Both the position numbers and the translations under genes were made by a program. Shown here in pieces: positions 9,624 through 18,200 of a stretch of 64,000 bases of DNA (position 1 is its first letter; the number at the start of each line of letters is the position of its first letter). The stretch comes from DASSFZ01 sp035283185 (GTDB lineage: Bacteria; Chloroflexota; Anaerolineae; Fen-1058): NCBI GenBank assembly GCA_035283185.1, contig DATEUJ010000179.1, forward strand, positions 12,201 to 76,200, given 5' to 3'. The notes beneath the pieces were generated by a model. That model saw nothing but the letters and a program-made list of their open reading frames with translations, was not told the origin of the DNA and made no database searches.

Positions 9624-9652
9624 TTGTCGGTTCTCCCGAAGCATGGTAGAAT
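9624..9652 (+). promoter_or_regulatory. Sigma70-type promoter of rpsO
   Basis: TTGTCG (9624-9629) and TAGAAT (9647-9652) are separated by exactly 17 bases. Transcription would begin near 9659, about 70 bases before the rpsO start, and may extend into pnp. Confidence 0.7.
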
Positions 9653-9731
9653 CTCGCGCGTCGCATCGAAAGCCACGGCAGAGCCGGACAGCGGCCCTGC
9701 GCGTGAGATACGAGTTGCGGGAGAATCAGAT

Positions 9732-10001
9732 ATGGCGCTGTCAAAAGGTGAAAAAGGCAAAATCATTGGCGAGTTCCACGTTCACGAGAAGGATACCGGG
9801 TCGCCGGAAGTGCAGGTCGCCATCCTGACCACGCGCATCAGCCAGTTGACCGAGCATCTCAAAAACCACAAGCACGACGAGCACTCGCGCCGTGGGTTGC
9901 TCATGATGGTCGGCCAGCGGCGGCGGCATCTGGCCTACCTGAGCCGGAAGTACCCGGATCGCTACAGGGCCATTGTGCAGAAGCTGGGCCTGCGCAAATA
10001 A
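9732..10001 (+). CDS. rpsO: 30S ribosomal protein S15
   Basis: An 89-residue protein of exactly the usual S15 length. It begins MALSKGEKGKIIGEF and contains the family core DTGSPEVQVAILTTRI, LTEHLKNHKHDEHSRRGLL and RRRHLAYL. S15 binds 16S rRNA helices 20-22 and organises the central domain of the small subunit. GGGAGAA lies just before the ATG. Longer in-frame starts upstream would add unrelated residues. It sits directly upstream of pnp, the widely conserved rpsO-pnp order, with a promoter 80 bases upstream and two hairpins between the two genes. Confidence 0.98.
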   Translation: MALSKGEKGKIIGEFHVHEKDTGSPEVQVAILTTRISQLTEHLKNHKHDEHSRRGLLMMVGQRRRHLAYLSRKYPDRYRAIVQKLGLRK

Positions 10002-10017
10002 CGATCGCCATCGAGGG

Positions 10018-10060
10018 GCGACTGCCGGCGTTTCCGTGTCGAGCACGGCAGGGCAGTCGC
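10018..10060 (+). other. Hairpin 1 in the rpsO-pnp spacer
   Basis: GCGACTGCC (10018-10026) pairs perfectly with GGCAGTCGC (10052-10060), with a nested CCGTG-tcgag-CACGG hairpin. It begins 17 bases after the rpsO stop. It may be an RNA processing or stability element, because no T-run follows. Confidence 0.6.
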
Positions 10061-10078
10061 TGTGACGTAGTGACGTTG

Positions 10079-10116
10079 AGCGAGTAGATGCGGATCAGGT
10101 TACCCGTCTACTCGCT
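10079..10116 (+). terminator. Hairpin 2 in the rpsO-pnp spacer, possible attenuating terminator
   Basis: AGCGAGTAGA (10079-10088) pairs perfectly with TCTACTCGCT (10107-10116), followed by TTGTGTTG. The T-run is weak, so read-through into pnp is likely. The 323-base spacer to pnp also holds a GCAGAC/GTCTGC pair (10173-10178, 10194-10199) and a repeat at 10218-10281. Confidence 0.5.
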
Positions 10117-10217
10117 TTGTGTTGCGCTGCACGGTTGTAGCCTGCTGCGCTTGGGCTGCGCGTCGAAGCACGGCAGACGATAATCGAGGAACCGTCTGCG
10201 CCGAAGAGGTCAGGCAT

Positions 10218-10281
10218 TGGAGAGTGTGCCTCATCCGCTCCCCGGCTTCGCCACGGGGGTGGGGGTGAGGGCCAGTCTCCA
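10218..10281. repeat. Palindromic repeat in the pnp leader
   Basis: TGGAGA (10218-10223) pairs with TCTCCA (10276-10281). Between them, CCTCA pairs with TGAGG and CCCCG with CGGGG around a GCTTCGCCA loop. The sequence resembles dispersed CCTCA-CCCC/GGGG-TGAGG elements of GC-rich bacteria. It ends 43 bases before the pnp start, so it will be transcribed as a leader hairpin. Confidence 0.6.
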
Positions 10282-10324
10282 GTTCCTGAACTCCGCGCAG
10301 GCGCATCAAATTGCGGAGGAAAAC

Positions 10325-12526
10325 ATGAAAGACAGTCGTACATTTAGCGCCACGGTCGACGGAGAGGCGATTACCTTCGAGACCGGAAAGCTTGCCGGAC
10401 TGGCCGGCGGCGCAGTGACCGTGCGTCAGGGTGATACGGTCATTCTGGCCACGGCGACGATGGCCAGGCAGCCGCGCGAGGGGATCGACTTCTTCCCGCT
10501 CAGCGTGGACTACGAAGAGCGCCTGTACGCCGGCGGCCGCATTCCCGGCTCGTTCTTCCGGCGTGAAGGCAGGCCGTCCGAAGCGGCCATCTTGATCAGC
10601 CGCCTGGTCGACCGCCCCCTACGGCCGCTGTTCCCCAAAGACATGCACAACGACGTGCAGGTGATCGTCACCAGTCTCAGCTCGGACGCCGAGCACCCGA
10701 TAGACATTCTGGCGATCAACGGCGCGTCGGCGGCGATGATGATCAGCGACGTGCCTTTTTACGGCCCCGTGGGCGCGGTGCGCATCGGCCGGATTGAGGG
10801 CGACCTGGTCGTCAACCCGACCTATGGGCAGATGGACGCTTCGCGAAGCGATCTGGATCTGCGGATCGCGGGCACGGCCGATGCGATCCTGATGGTCGAG
10901 TGCGGCGCGAACGAAGTGCCCGAGGACGTGATGGTGCAGGCGCTGCTCAAGGGCCACCAGGCGCTGCAGTCCATGATCGCCGTCCAGAACGAGATGCGCG
11001 CCCAGGTTGGCAAACCGAAGAATGAGTCGTATCCGCGCTTCGGCATCGCCGACGATGTCAGAAGCCGTGTGACTGAGCGGATCAACAGCCGCATCCGCGA
11101 CATCCTGATCAACTTGTACGACAAGGATGCGCGCAACGAGGCGTTGGACGTGCTCGAAGAAGAACTGGTGACCGAGTTTGCCGAGTACTTCGACGCCAGG
11201 CACGTCAAAGAGGCGTTCCACGATCGGCTCAAGATCGAGGTGCGCGAGCGCATCCTGAGCGGGGGCATCCGGCCTGACGGCCGCGGCCCGACCGACATCC
11301 GCCCGCTGGGGGCCGAAGTCGACTTGCTACCGCGCGCCCACGGCTGCGGCCTGTTTACGCGCGGTGAGACGCAGGTATTGTCGGCGGCCACGCTGGGCAC
11401 GGCGCGTGACGCGCAGGAGCTGGATGGGCTGGCGCCAGTTGACGAGAAGCGTTATATGCATCATTACAACTTCCCGCCGTTTTCGACCGGCGAAGCGCGG
11501 CCCTTGCGCGGCCAGTCGCGCCGCGAGGTCGGGCACGGCGCCCTGGCCGAGCGCGCGCTCGCGCCAGTGCTCCCTTCGATGGGAGAGTTCCCATACACGA
11601 TCCGCGTCGTCAGCGAAGTCCTGTCGTCCAACGGATCGACCTCGATGGCGTCCGTATGCGGCAGCACGCTCTCGCTGATGGACGCCGGCGTGCCGATTAA
11701 AGCGCCCGTCGCCGGCATCGCCATGGGATTGGTCAGCGACGGCGAGCGTTACCGGATTCTGACCGATATTCAGGGGATGGAGGATCATCTAGGCGACATG
11801 GACTTCAAAGTCGCCGGCACGGCGAAAGGCATCACCGCGCTGCAGATGGACATCAAGATCAAGGGCCTCACGGCTCACCTCCTCAAGGAGGCGCTCGAAC
11901 AGGCGCGCGTCGCTCGCCTGCAAGTCCTCGACGTCATGCGCAGCGCGATCGCCGAGCCGCGGCCCGAACTGAAGCCTCACACGCCGCGCATCCTGACGAT
12001 CAAGATCAACCCCGACAAGATCGGGGCGGTCATCGGCCCCGGCGGCAAGATGGTGCGCTCGATCCAGGATGAGACGGGCGCCACGATCGACATCCAGGAG
12101 GACGGCACGATCTACATCGCCGCAATCGGCGGGCCGAGCGCCGATGCGGCGCGCGCGAAAATCGAGCTGCTCACCGAGTCGCCGGAGCTGGGCCGCATCT
12201 ACTCCGGCAAGGTGGTGCGCACCACTGACTTCGGCGCGTTCGTCGAGATCATGCCCGGCGTGGACGGCATGGTGCACATCTCGCAGCTCGCCGACTATCG
12301 CGCGCCCAACGTCGAATCGGTCGTCAAGGTCGGCGACGAAGTGATGGTCATGGTCACCGACATCGACACGAACGGCAAGATTCGGCTCAGCCGCAAGGCT
12401 GTGCTGGAGGGGATGACGGTCGACGAAGCCCGCGAATCCGACGTGCGGCGAGGCGGCGGAGGCGGAAGCCGCGGCGGCCGTGGCCCGCGCCGCCAAGGTG
12501 GGGACGAGCGACCGCGGCGGCGATAA
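10325..12526 (+). CDS. pnp: Polyribonucleotide nucleotidyltransferase (PNPase)
   Basis: A 733-residue protein with all PNPase modules: two RNase PH domains separated by an all-helical linker, then a KH domain with the GxxG loop IGPGGKM (about residues 565-571) and an S1 domain GRIYSGKVVRTTDFGAFVEI (about 620-690). The tail is rich in Gly and Arg. PNPase degrades RNA 3' to 5' with phosphate and polymerises nucleoside diphosphates, usually as a trimer in the degradosome. The ATG at 10325 has GCGGAGGA before it and gives the canonical N terminus; an earlier in-frame start would add residues encoded by the leader repeat. The hairpin-rich leader is consistent with the autoregulation known for pnp in E. 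coli, but that is inference here. Confidence 0.98.
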   Translation: MKDSRTFSATVDGEAITFETGKLAGLAGGAVTVRQGDTVILATATMARQPREGIDFFPLSVDYEERLYAGGRIPGSFFRREGRPSEAAILISRLVDRPLRPLFPKDMHNDVQVIVTSLSSDAEHPIDILAINGASAAMMISDVPFYGPVGAVRIGRIEGDLVVNPTYGQMDASRSDLDLRIAGTADAILMVECGANEVPEDVMVQALLKGHQALQSMIAVQNEMRAQVGKPKNESYPRFGIADDVRSRVTERINSRIRDILINLYDKDARNEALDVLEEELVTEFAEYFDARHVKEAFHDRLKIEVRERILSGGIRPDGRGPTDIRPLGAEVDLLPRAHGCGLFTRGETQVLSAATLGTARDAQELDGLAPVDEKRYMHHYNFPPFSTGEARPLRGQSRREVGHGALAERALAPVLPSMGEFPYTIRVVSEVLSSNGSTSMASVCGSTLSLMDAGVPIKAPVAGIAMGLVSDGERYRILTDIQGMEDHLGDMDFKVAGTAKGITALQMDIKIKGLTAHLLKEALEQARVARLQVLDVMRSAIAEPRPELKPHTPRILTIKINPDKIGAVIGPGGKMVRSIQDETGATIDIQEDGTIYIAAIGGPSADAARAKIELLTESPELGRIYSGKVVRTTDFGAFVEIMPGVDGMVHISQLADYRAPNVESVVKVGDEVMVMVTDIDTNGKIRLSRKAVLEGMTVDEARESDVRRGGGGGSRGGRGPRRQGGDERPRRR

Positions 12527-12534
12527 GGAATAGA

Positions 12535-12565
12535 GGTGACCGGCGCCCCAGAGGCGCCGGTCACC
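12535..12565 (+). terminator. Long perfect hairpin after pnp
   Basis: GGTGACCGGCGCC (12535-12547) pairs perfectly over 13 bases with GGCGCCGGTCACC (12553-12565). It begins 9 bases after the pnp stop. Only TTC follows, so it probably acts as part of a tandem terminator with the next hairpin. Confidence 0.75.
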
Positions 12566-12568
12566 TTC

Positions 12569-12607
12569 AGAAACCCGGTTCCTTCCAAGAAACCGGGTTT
12601 CTTTCTT
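12569..12607 (+). terminator. Second hairpin of the pnp tandem terminator
   Basis: AGAAACCCGGTT (12569-12580) pairs perfectly with AACCGGGTTTCT (12591-12602) and runs into TTCTT. The GAAACCCGGTT arms resemble a dispersed repeat, so this may be a repeat recruited as a terminator. Confidence 0.7.
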
Positions 12608-12634
12608 GTGAACCATCTGCCTTTGTGGTAAAAC
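12606..12634 (+). promoter_or_regulatory. Sigma70-type promoter giving a leaderless mRNA
   Basis: TTGTGA (12606-12611) and TAAAAC (12629-12634) are separated by 17 bases. The -10 box ends 7 bases before the ATG at 12642, so the transcript of the permease would have almost no leader, which agrees with the lack of a Shine-Dalgarno. Confidence 0.55.
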
Positions 12635-12641
12635 TGACTGC

Positions 12642-13742
12642 ATGACGCCTGCTTCGCCGCGCTGGTCTACGGATACTAAACGCCTGGTGGCGCTATTCAC
12701 TGTCATTTTGGTCGGCCTGGCAGTCTATCGGTTCAACTTCGTCATCGGGCCTTTGGCCATATCGTTATTGATCACCTATCTGTTTGCCCCGGTTGTCGGA
12801 TGGATCGAGCGCCGGCTGCGCGTGCGGCGGACGATCGCCGTCCTGATCGTTCTAATGACGCTGGTGATGGTGCTTGTCTTGTTTGCGGCGCTGCTGATTC
12901 AGACGGTGATCGTGCAGGCGCGCTCGTTCAATCTGGACCTCGACGCGATCTACGAACAGATCTCCGAGCGCCTCGCCGAGCCGCTCGTCGTCGGGGACGT
13001 CCGCTTGGACTTGCGGGCCGCGTTCGAGCCGCTGCGCGGATCGGTCAGCTCGCTGCTTCAAACGGTCGCCAACCGCGTCGTCGACGTTGGCGCGAACCTG
13101 GCCGAAGGATTCATCTGGCTGGTCTTCATCTTCATCAGTACCTTCTACCTTCTCAAAGATTGGCGCACGATTGGCCGCTGGCTTGAGAATACGACGCCTC
13201 CCGGTTTCCGGGACGACTTTATCTACCTGCGCGGGCAGATTGGGCAGACGTGGAACAACTTCTTTCGGGGGCAGTTGGTGCTGGCCCTGGCGATGGGGAC
13301 GCTGGTCGGGCTGGCGGTGTGGGCCATTGGCCTGCCTAACGCCTTCGTCATCGGCGTGTTGTTCGGCGTCCTGGAAGTCGTGCCCAACTTCGGCCCGGTG
13401 ATCGCGTCGATACCGACCGTGCTGATCGCGCTGTTCCAGGGATCGAGCTGGATGTTCGTCGGCAATAACCTGGCGTTCACGGTCGTCGTGATCATTTTGC
13501 TGTTCTTGATGCAGCAGACCGAGAACGCCATCCTGGTGCCGCGCATCCTGGGGCATCACCTCAACCTGCATCCGGTCGCGGTGCTGGTCGCCGCGATCGC
13601 CGGCGCGAGCCTGGCTGGCGTGTTGGGTATCCTGCTGGCCTCGCCCGTCCTGGCGACACTGCGCGACATCGCCCGCTACGTCGGCGCGCGAATGCTCGAC
13701 CTCGATCTATATCCGTCGGGGAGCAGCCCGCCTAGTGTATAA
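12642..13742 (+). CDS. AI-2E family transporter (PerM/DUF20-like permease)
   Basis: A 366-residue integral membrane protein with the AI-2E/DUF20 layout: a pair of N-terminal helices (about residues 12-60), a long soluble segment with predicted helices (about 85-150), then five to six membrane helices including the conserved VLEVVPNFGPVIASIP motif (about 246-260) and LHPVAVLVAAIAGASLAGVLGILLA-type end. Members export small molecules or act as Na+/H+ antiporters; AI-2 transport is shown for only a few, so the substrate is open. It has its own promoter just upstream and is followed by an inverted repeat. Confidence 0.88.
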   Translation: MTPASPRWSTDTKRLVALFTVILVGLAVYRFNFVIGPLAISLLITYLFAPVVGWIERRLRVRRTIAVLIVLMTLVMVLVLFAALLIQTVIVQARSFNLDLDAIYEQISERLAEPLVVGDVRLDLRAAFEPLRGSVSSLLQTVANRVVDVGANLAEGFIWLVFIFISTFYLLKDWRTIGRWLENTTPPGFRDDFIYLRGQIGQTWNNFFRGQLVLALAMGTLVGLAVWAIGLPNAFVIGVLFGVLEVVPNFGPVIASIPTVLIALFQGSSWMFVGNNLAFTVVVIILLFLMQQTENAILVPRILGHHLNLHPVAVLVAAIAGASLAGVLGILLASPVLATLRDIARYVGARMLDLDLYPSGSSPPSV

Positions 13743-13743
13743 C

Positions 13744-13798
13744 CACGGATTACACAGATGTCACGGATGGCGGCCCTTCAATATCTGTGTAATCCGTG
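13744..13798. repeat. Inverted repeat immediately after the AI-2E-family gene
   Basis: CACGGATTACACAGAT (13744-13759) pairs perfectly over 16 bases with ATCTGTGTAATCCGTG (13783-13798). The left arm starts one base after the stop codon. Inner TCACGGATGG and the following TCATCCG suggest a partial repetition of the same unit. Probably a dispersed palindromic repeat acting as a 3' end. Confidence 0.75.
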
Positions 13799-13880
13799 TC
13801 ATCCGCCTGCCCTCGCCTGCCGTGTGCGGGGGTGGTTGAAATTCATCGCGGCTGGCGCGGTTTCTGAGGAGTAATACTTT

Positions 13881-14798
13881 GTGTCTGGCGATTTTGTATT
13901 CCGTCCGGTTCGTTCCGAGGACAAGAGCCGCGTTCTAGAGTTTACGGCGCATACCTGGGACGACGGCGACTACATTCACGACGTCTTCGATCTCTGGCTG
14001 GCCGACGCGGATGGACAGTTCACGGCGGTCGAGCTGGATGGGCGAGCTATCGCCATTGCCAAGCTGACCGACCTTGGTGAGGGCGAAGTGTGGCTCGAGG
14101 GTCTGCGGGTCGATCCGGCGCATCGCCAGAAAGGCATTGGCGAGGCGCTGCACAATTATCAGGTCGGCCTGGCGCGGCAGATCGGGGCGCGCATCCTGCG
14201 CTACGCCACCGGCACGGAAAACGCGGTGAGCCTGATGTTCGGCGAGCGCACCGGTTTCCGGCGCGTGTGCAACTTTCGCTGGCATGTGGCCGACGCATCG
14301 ACAGAGTTCTCGCTACCCGAGCCGTTGAGCCTGGACGACCTGCCGCAACTGCGCGCGTGGCTGGATTCTCCCCTGCTGCGGTCGGCGCATGGGCTGTACC
14401 CGCGACTCTGGAAGTGGAGCCGGCTGTCGGAGGCGCGTCTGGCGCGCCACTTGCGGGCTGGCGAGGTGTTCGGATTGCCCGGCGCTTCAGGGCTGCGCGC
14501 CTGGTCGATCTGCTCGCTGTTCGAGGGCTGGAACGAGGCGCAGATGCATCACCTGGACGGCGCAGACCAAGCGTCCGTTGTCGAGCTGGCGCAATCAATG
14601 CGCGGTTACGCCGCCAGCGGCGGCCGGGAGAAGACTGAGTGCTTCGCGCTCGACCCTTCGCCTTCGCTCCCCACTCCCTTCGGTCGGGGACTTCGCAGGG
14701 CAGGCCCTTCGCCGCTGATCGATTCGCTGCGCGACGCAGGCTATGCGGGTGAAGACTTCGTCATGGCGATTCTTGAGCTGGAGCTGGAGCGAGCATGA
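13881..14798 (+). CDS. GNAT-family N-acetyltransferase with an in-frame repeat insertion
   Basis: A 305-residue protein starting at a GTG preceded by TGAGGAG. The N-terminal 160 residues are a GNAT fold with motif A VDPAHRQKGIGEAL (about residues 77-90), which binds the acetyl-CoA pyrophosphate, and a C-terminal SLMFGERTGFRRVCNF element. A second, weaker GNAT-like half follows. Residues about 255-277 (DPSPSLPTPFGRG and neighbours) are low-complexity. They are encoded by 14651-14713, which looks like a dispersed CCCTTCG palindrome inserted in frame. The acceptor is unknown. The stop overlaps the next gene by 4 bases. Confidence 0.75.
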   Translation: MSGDFVFRPVRSEDKSRVLEFTAHTWDDGDYIHDVFDLWLADADGQFTAVELDGRAIAIAKLTDLGEGEVWLEGLRVDPAHRQKGIGEALHNYQVGLARQIGARILRYATGTENAVSLMFGERTGFRRVCNFRWHVADASTEFSLPEPLSLDDLPQLRAWLDSPLLRSAHGLYPRLWKWSRLSEARLARHLRAGEVFGLPGASGLRAWSICSLFEGWNEAQMHHLDGADQASVVELAQSMRGYAASGGREKTECFALDPSPSLPTPFGRGLRRAGPSPLIDSLRDAGYAGEDFVMAILELELERA

Positions 14799-15094
14799 CG
14801 ACCGTGCGCGAGGCGTTACAGAGGCTGTTCCGGCGACCTGAACCGGTCGAGATGGCTGGACTCGATCGGGCCGGCTACTCCTATCGTGTGTTCTGGATGA
14901 AGCAGGCGCGCGGTTGGGAGGCAGCACGGCGACAATCGGTCTTGGAGGCGACGCGCGTCGTGACAAGAGCCGACGCGTTCGAGTCGAACACTTTCGAGAG
15001 GCGCTATCAGGTGCAGGGCCTGGCCGGTGAGCATTCCGGCGCGAGCCTGGTGGCGCTTATTCAGGTTTTGGAGGCGCTGAATGCCGGCGAATGA
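14795..15094 (+). CDS. Small hypothetical protein
   Basis: A 99-residue soluble protein beginning MTTVREALQRLFRRPEPVEM, with an aromatic GYSYRVFWMKQARGWEAARR segment. It overlaps the acetyltransferase by 4 bases (ATGA) and the next small gene by 14, which indicates translational coupling and a real gene. I recognise no domain. Confidence 0.6.
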   Translation: MTTVREALQRLFRRPEPVEMAGLDRAGYSYRVFWMKQARGWEAARRQSVLEATRVVTRADAFESNTFERRYQVQGLAGEHSGASLVALIQVLEALNAGE

Positions 15095-15281
15095 ATCGGA
15101 TTCCAATGCGCGCGAGGCGCTGAAGCAGCGCATGATCCAGGTCTTGCGCGAGCCGCTGTACGTCGCCATCGAGCGCGAATTCAGCCGCATGCTCCTGCGC
15201 GAGAACATCGTCCTCTCGCGCGCCGAGTACAGAAAGCTGAAGTGGGAGGTCGTGCGCGCTATCGTAAACAGCGGCGAATGA
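15081..15281 (+). CDS. Small hypothetical protein, predicted helical
   Basis: A 66-residue charged protein dominated by long helices (EALKQRMIQVLREPLYVAIE and SRAEYRKLKWEVVRAIV). It overlaps the previous gene by 14 bases and ends 12 bases before the cyclase-ATPase gene, so it is placed in the same transcription unit. No family is recognised. A role as a partner of the large protein is possible but unsupported. Confidence 0.55.
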   Translation: MPANESDSNAREALKQRMIQVLREPLYVAIEREFSRMLLRENIVLSRAEYRKLKWEVVRAIVNSGE

Positions 15282-15293
15282 ACCGAAGCGGGG

Positions 15294-18200
15294 ATGCCCA
15301 CCATGAAATGCCCGAACTGCCAGCATGACAATCCGCCCGAAGCCGCGTTCTGCATGAACTGCGGGACGAAGCTGAGCCGCGCGTGTGCGAACTGCGGGGC
15401 GACACTGCCCGCTGCCGCGCGCTTCTGTATGAGCTGTGGTCAGCCGGTCGGCGGCAGCACGTCGGCCGACGAAGCGCGCCTGGCCCGGCTCGCCGCCGCC
15501 GCGCCCGCGCCACTCGTCGAGAAGATGCGCGCGGCCCACCTGGAAGGTGAGCGCAAACAAGTGACCGTCTTGTTCGCCGACGTGGTAGGCTCGACCGCGC
15601 TGGCAGAGCAAATGGACCCTGAAGAATGGACGGCGATCATGAATCGCGCCTTCGAGCAGTTGTCGCCGGCGATTTACCGCTACGAGGGCACGATCGCGCG
15701 GCTGATGGGCGATGCGCTTCTGGCTTTCTTCGGCGCGCCGCTCGCCCACGAGGACGACCCGGTGCGCGCGCTCCGCGCCGCGCTCGATCTGTTGAAAGCG
15801 GCGCGGGCATACGGCGACGAGCTACGCCGCGAGCGCGGCATCGAGTTCGCGGTGCGGGCCGGCCTGAACACCGGGCTGGTCGTCGTCGGCGCGGTGGGCA
15901 GCGACCTGAAATACGAGTATACGGCGATGGGCGACGCAGTCAACCTAGCTGCCCGCTTCCAGACGGCCGCCGACCCCGGCACAGTCTTGATCTCGGACGA
16001 CACACGCCGGCTGGCCGCGCCGTTCTTCGAGTTCGAGGATCGCGGGATGATTGCCGTCAAGGGGAAGGCCGAGCCGGTGCATGCCTATCGCGTGATCGGC
16101 GAGCGCGCCGGCGTGGTGCGGGAGCGCGGTATCGAAGGTCTCAGCTCGTCGCTCGTCGGGCGCGACGCGGAAATGCACACGCTGCGCGGCGCTTTTATCG
16201 AGCTGCGCCGGGGACGCGGCCAGATTGTATCGGTGATGGGCGAAGCCGGCCTGGGCAAATCTCGCCTGGTCGCCGAGTTTCGCGCCTCGCCGACGCCCAT
16301 TGCCGGGGTCAAGGTGAAGCTTCGCTGGCTGGAAGGCCGCTCGTTCTCCTACGAGACCTCGACGCCGTACGCGCCTTTCGCGGATTTGCTCGGCGGTCTT
16401 TTCCACGTGCAGTTCGAGCACACAGACGAGGAAAAGTACCGCCTCATCCAGAAGAAGCTCGTGGAGATCGCGCCAGATCGCGTCACAGAAACCGCACCCT
16501 TCATGGCCAGCCTGTTGGGAGTCGAAGTCACCGGCGAAGATGCCGAGCGCGTTCGCTACCTCGAGCCGCCGCAACTGCGCAGCCGCGTGTTCGAGGCCGT
16601 GATCGAAGTCATCGAGAGGCTGGCCGGGCAGGGGCCGCTGGTGCTTGTGTTCGAGGATCTGCACTGGGTCGATCCGACCTCGCTCGACCTGATCGAACAG
16701 CTCATGCTGCTCACCGAACGCGCGGAAGTGATGATCCTGGCTCTCTTCCGCCCCCGGCGCCACGAGCCGTCGTGGCGCTTCCACGAAGCAGCGGCGCGCG
16801 ATTACGCGCATCGCTACACGTCGATCGCGCTCCAGCCGCTGGACGGCGAAAGCTCGCGCGAGCTGGTGGCGAACCTCTTGCAGATTGAAGACTTGCCCGA
16901 AAGCGTGCGCGCGCTCATCCTGCGCAAAGCGGAAGGCAACCCGTTCTTCGTCGAGGAAGTGATCCGCTCGCTGCTCGACTCGGGTCTGGTCGTCCGCCAC
17001 GACGGGCGCTGGCGCGCGACGCGCGAGATCGCAGATATTGCCGTGCCGGATACGCTCGTCGGGGTGATTGCGGCGCGCCTGGATCGGCTCGACGAAGAGT
17101 CGAAGCGGGTGGCGCAGGCCGCCTCGGTGATCGGCCGCGAGTTCCAGTACGACGTCCTGACCGACGTTCACGAGGCGCGCGCGGCGCCGGACGAAGCGCT
17201 GGGCACCCTGCAGCGGCGCGAGCTGGTGCGCGAGACGAGCCGAGTGCCGAGGCGCGCCTACCGGTTCAAGCACGTGCTGACGCAGGAAACCGCCTACATG
17301 TCTGTGCTGCTCGCGCGCCGGCGCGATCTGCATCGGCGCGTCGCGGAATGCCTGGAGCGCATCGAGCCTGATCGGATCAACGATATCGCGCGACATTTCC
17401 TCGAGGCGAAAGACAATGCCCGCGCGCTGCCATACCTGGTCGAAGCGGGTGATCGCGCCGCGCGCGTGTATGCGACGCAGGAGGCGATCGGGTTCTACAC
17501 ACGTGCGCTGGAGATTCTGCCATCCGTCGAGGGCGCCCCGTTGGCGCGGCGCGCCTACGAAGGGCTGGGCGGCGCGCTGATGATGACAGGCGACATCCCG
17601 CGCGCCGTGGAAATCTACCAGGCGATGTTGCGCTACGCAGAGGCGCGCGGAGACTTTCCGATGCAGGTGTCTGCTCTGAATAAGCTATCGCTGGCCGTGA
17701 TGTGGATGGGGCGGCTGGAGGAGACCGAACAGTACCTGCTGAGGGCCGAACAACTGGCGCGCCAGTACGAAGACCAGGCCGGGCTGGCCGAGATGTTCAC
17801 TGTGCGCTGCGGCGTCTGCAACATAATCGGCGACTTCCCCGGCGTGGCGCGCTACATGGGGGAGTCGATCGAGCTCGGGCGCCGGCTGAATGTCAAAGAG
17901 CAGATGGCGTACGGGCTGACGCACATGACCAACGCGCTGACCAATATGACGCGCTTCGACGAGGCCCGGGCGACGGCCCGGGAGGCGCTTCAACTGGTGG
18001 AAGAGATCGGGCACCTTCAATTCAGGGCTGAATTGCACATGCACGCGATTCCGTTCCACCATCTGCTGGATGGCAACCTAGATGCGGCGTGGCAGGCGGC
18101 AGAAGAGGGCCTCGGCATCGCCAAGAGAATCGGGCTGCCGTACGGTGAAAGCCTGGCTGCATACTCGCTTGGCGTTATCGCTCACCTGCGAGGTGAGTAT

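Noticed and set aside
15945..17396. Long minus-strand open frame (483 codons) inside the first cyclase-ATPase gene
   Set aside because: Antisense to well-conserved cyclase and ATPase motifs. Long shadows are expected in GC-rich genes.
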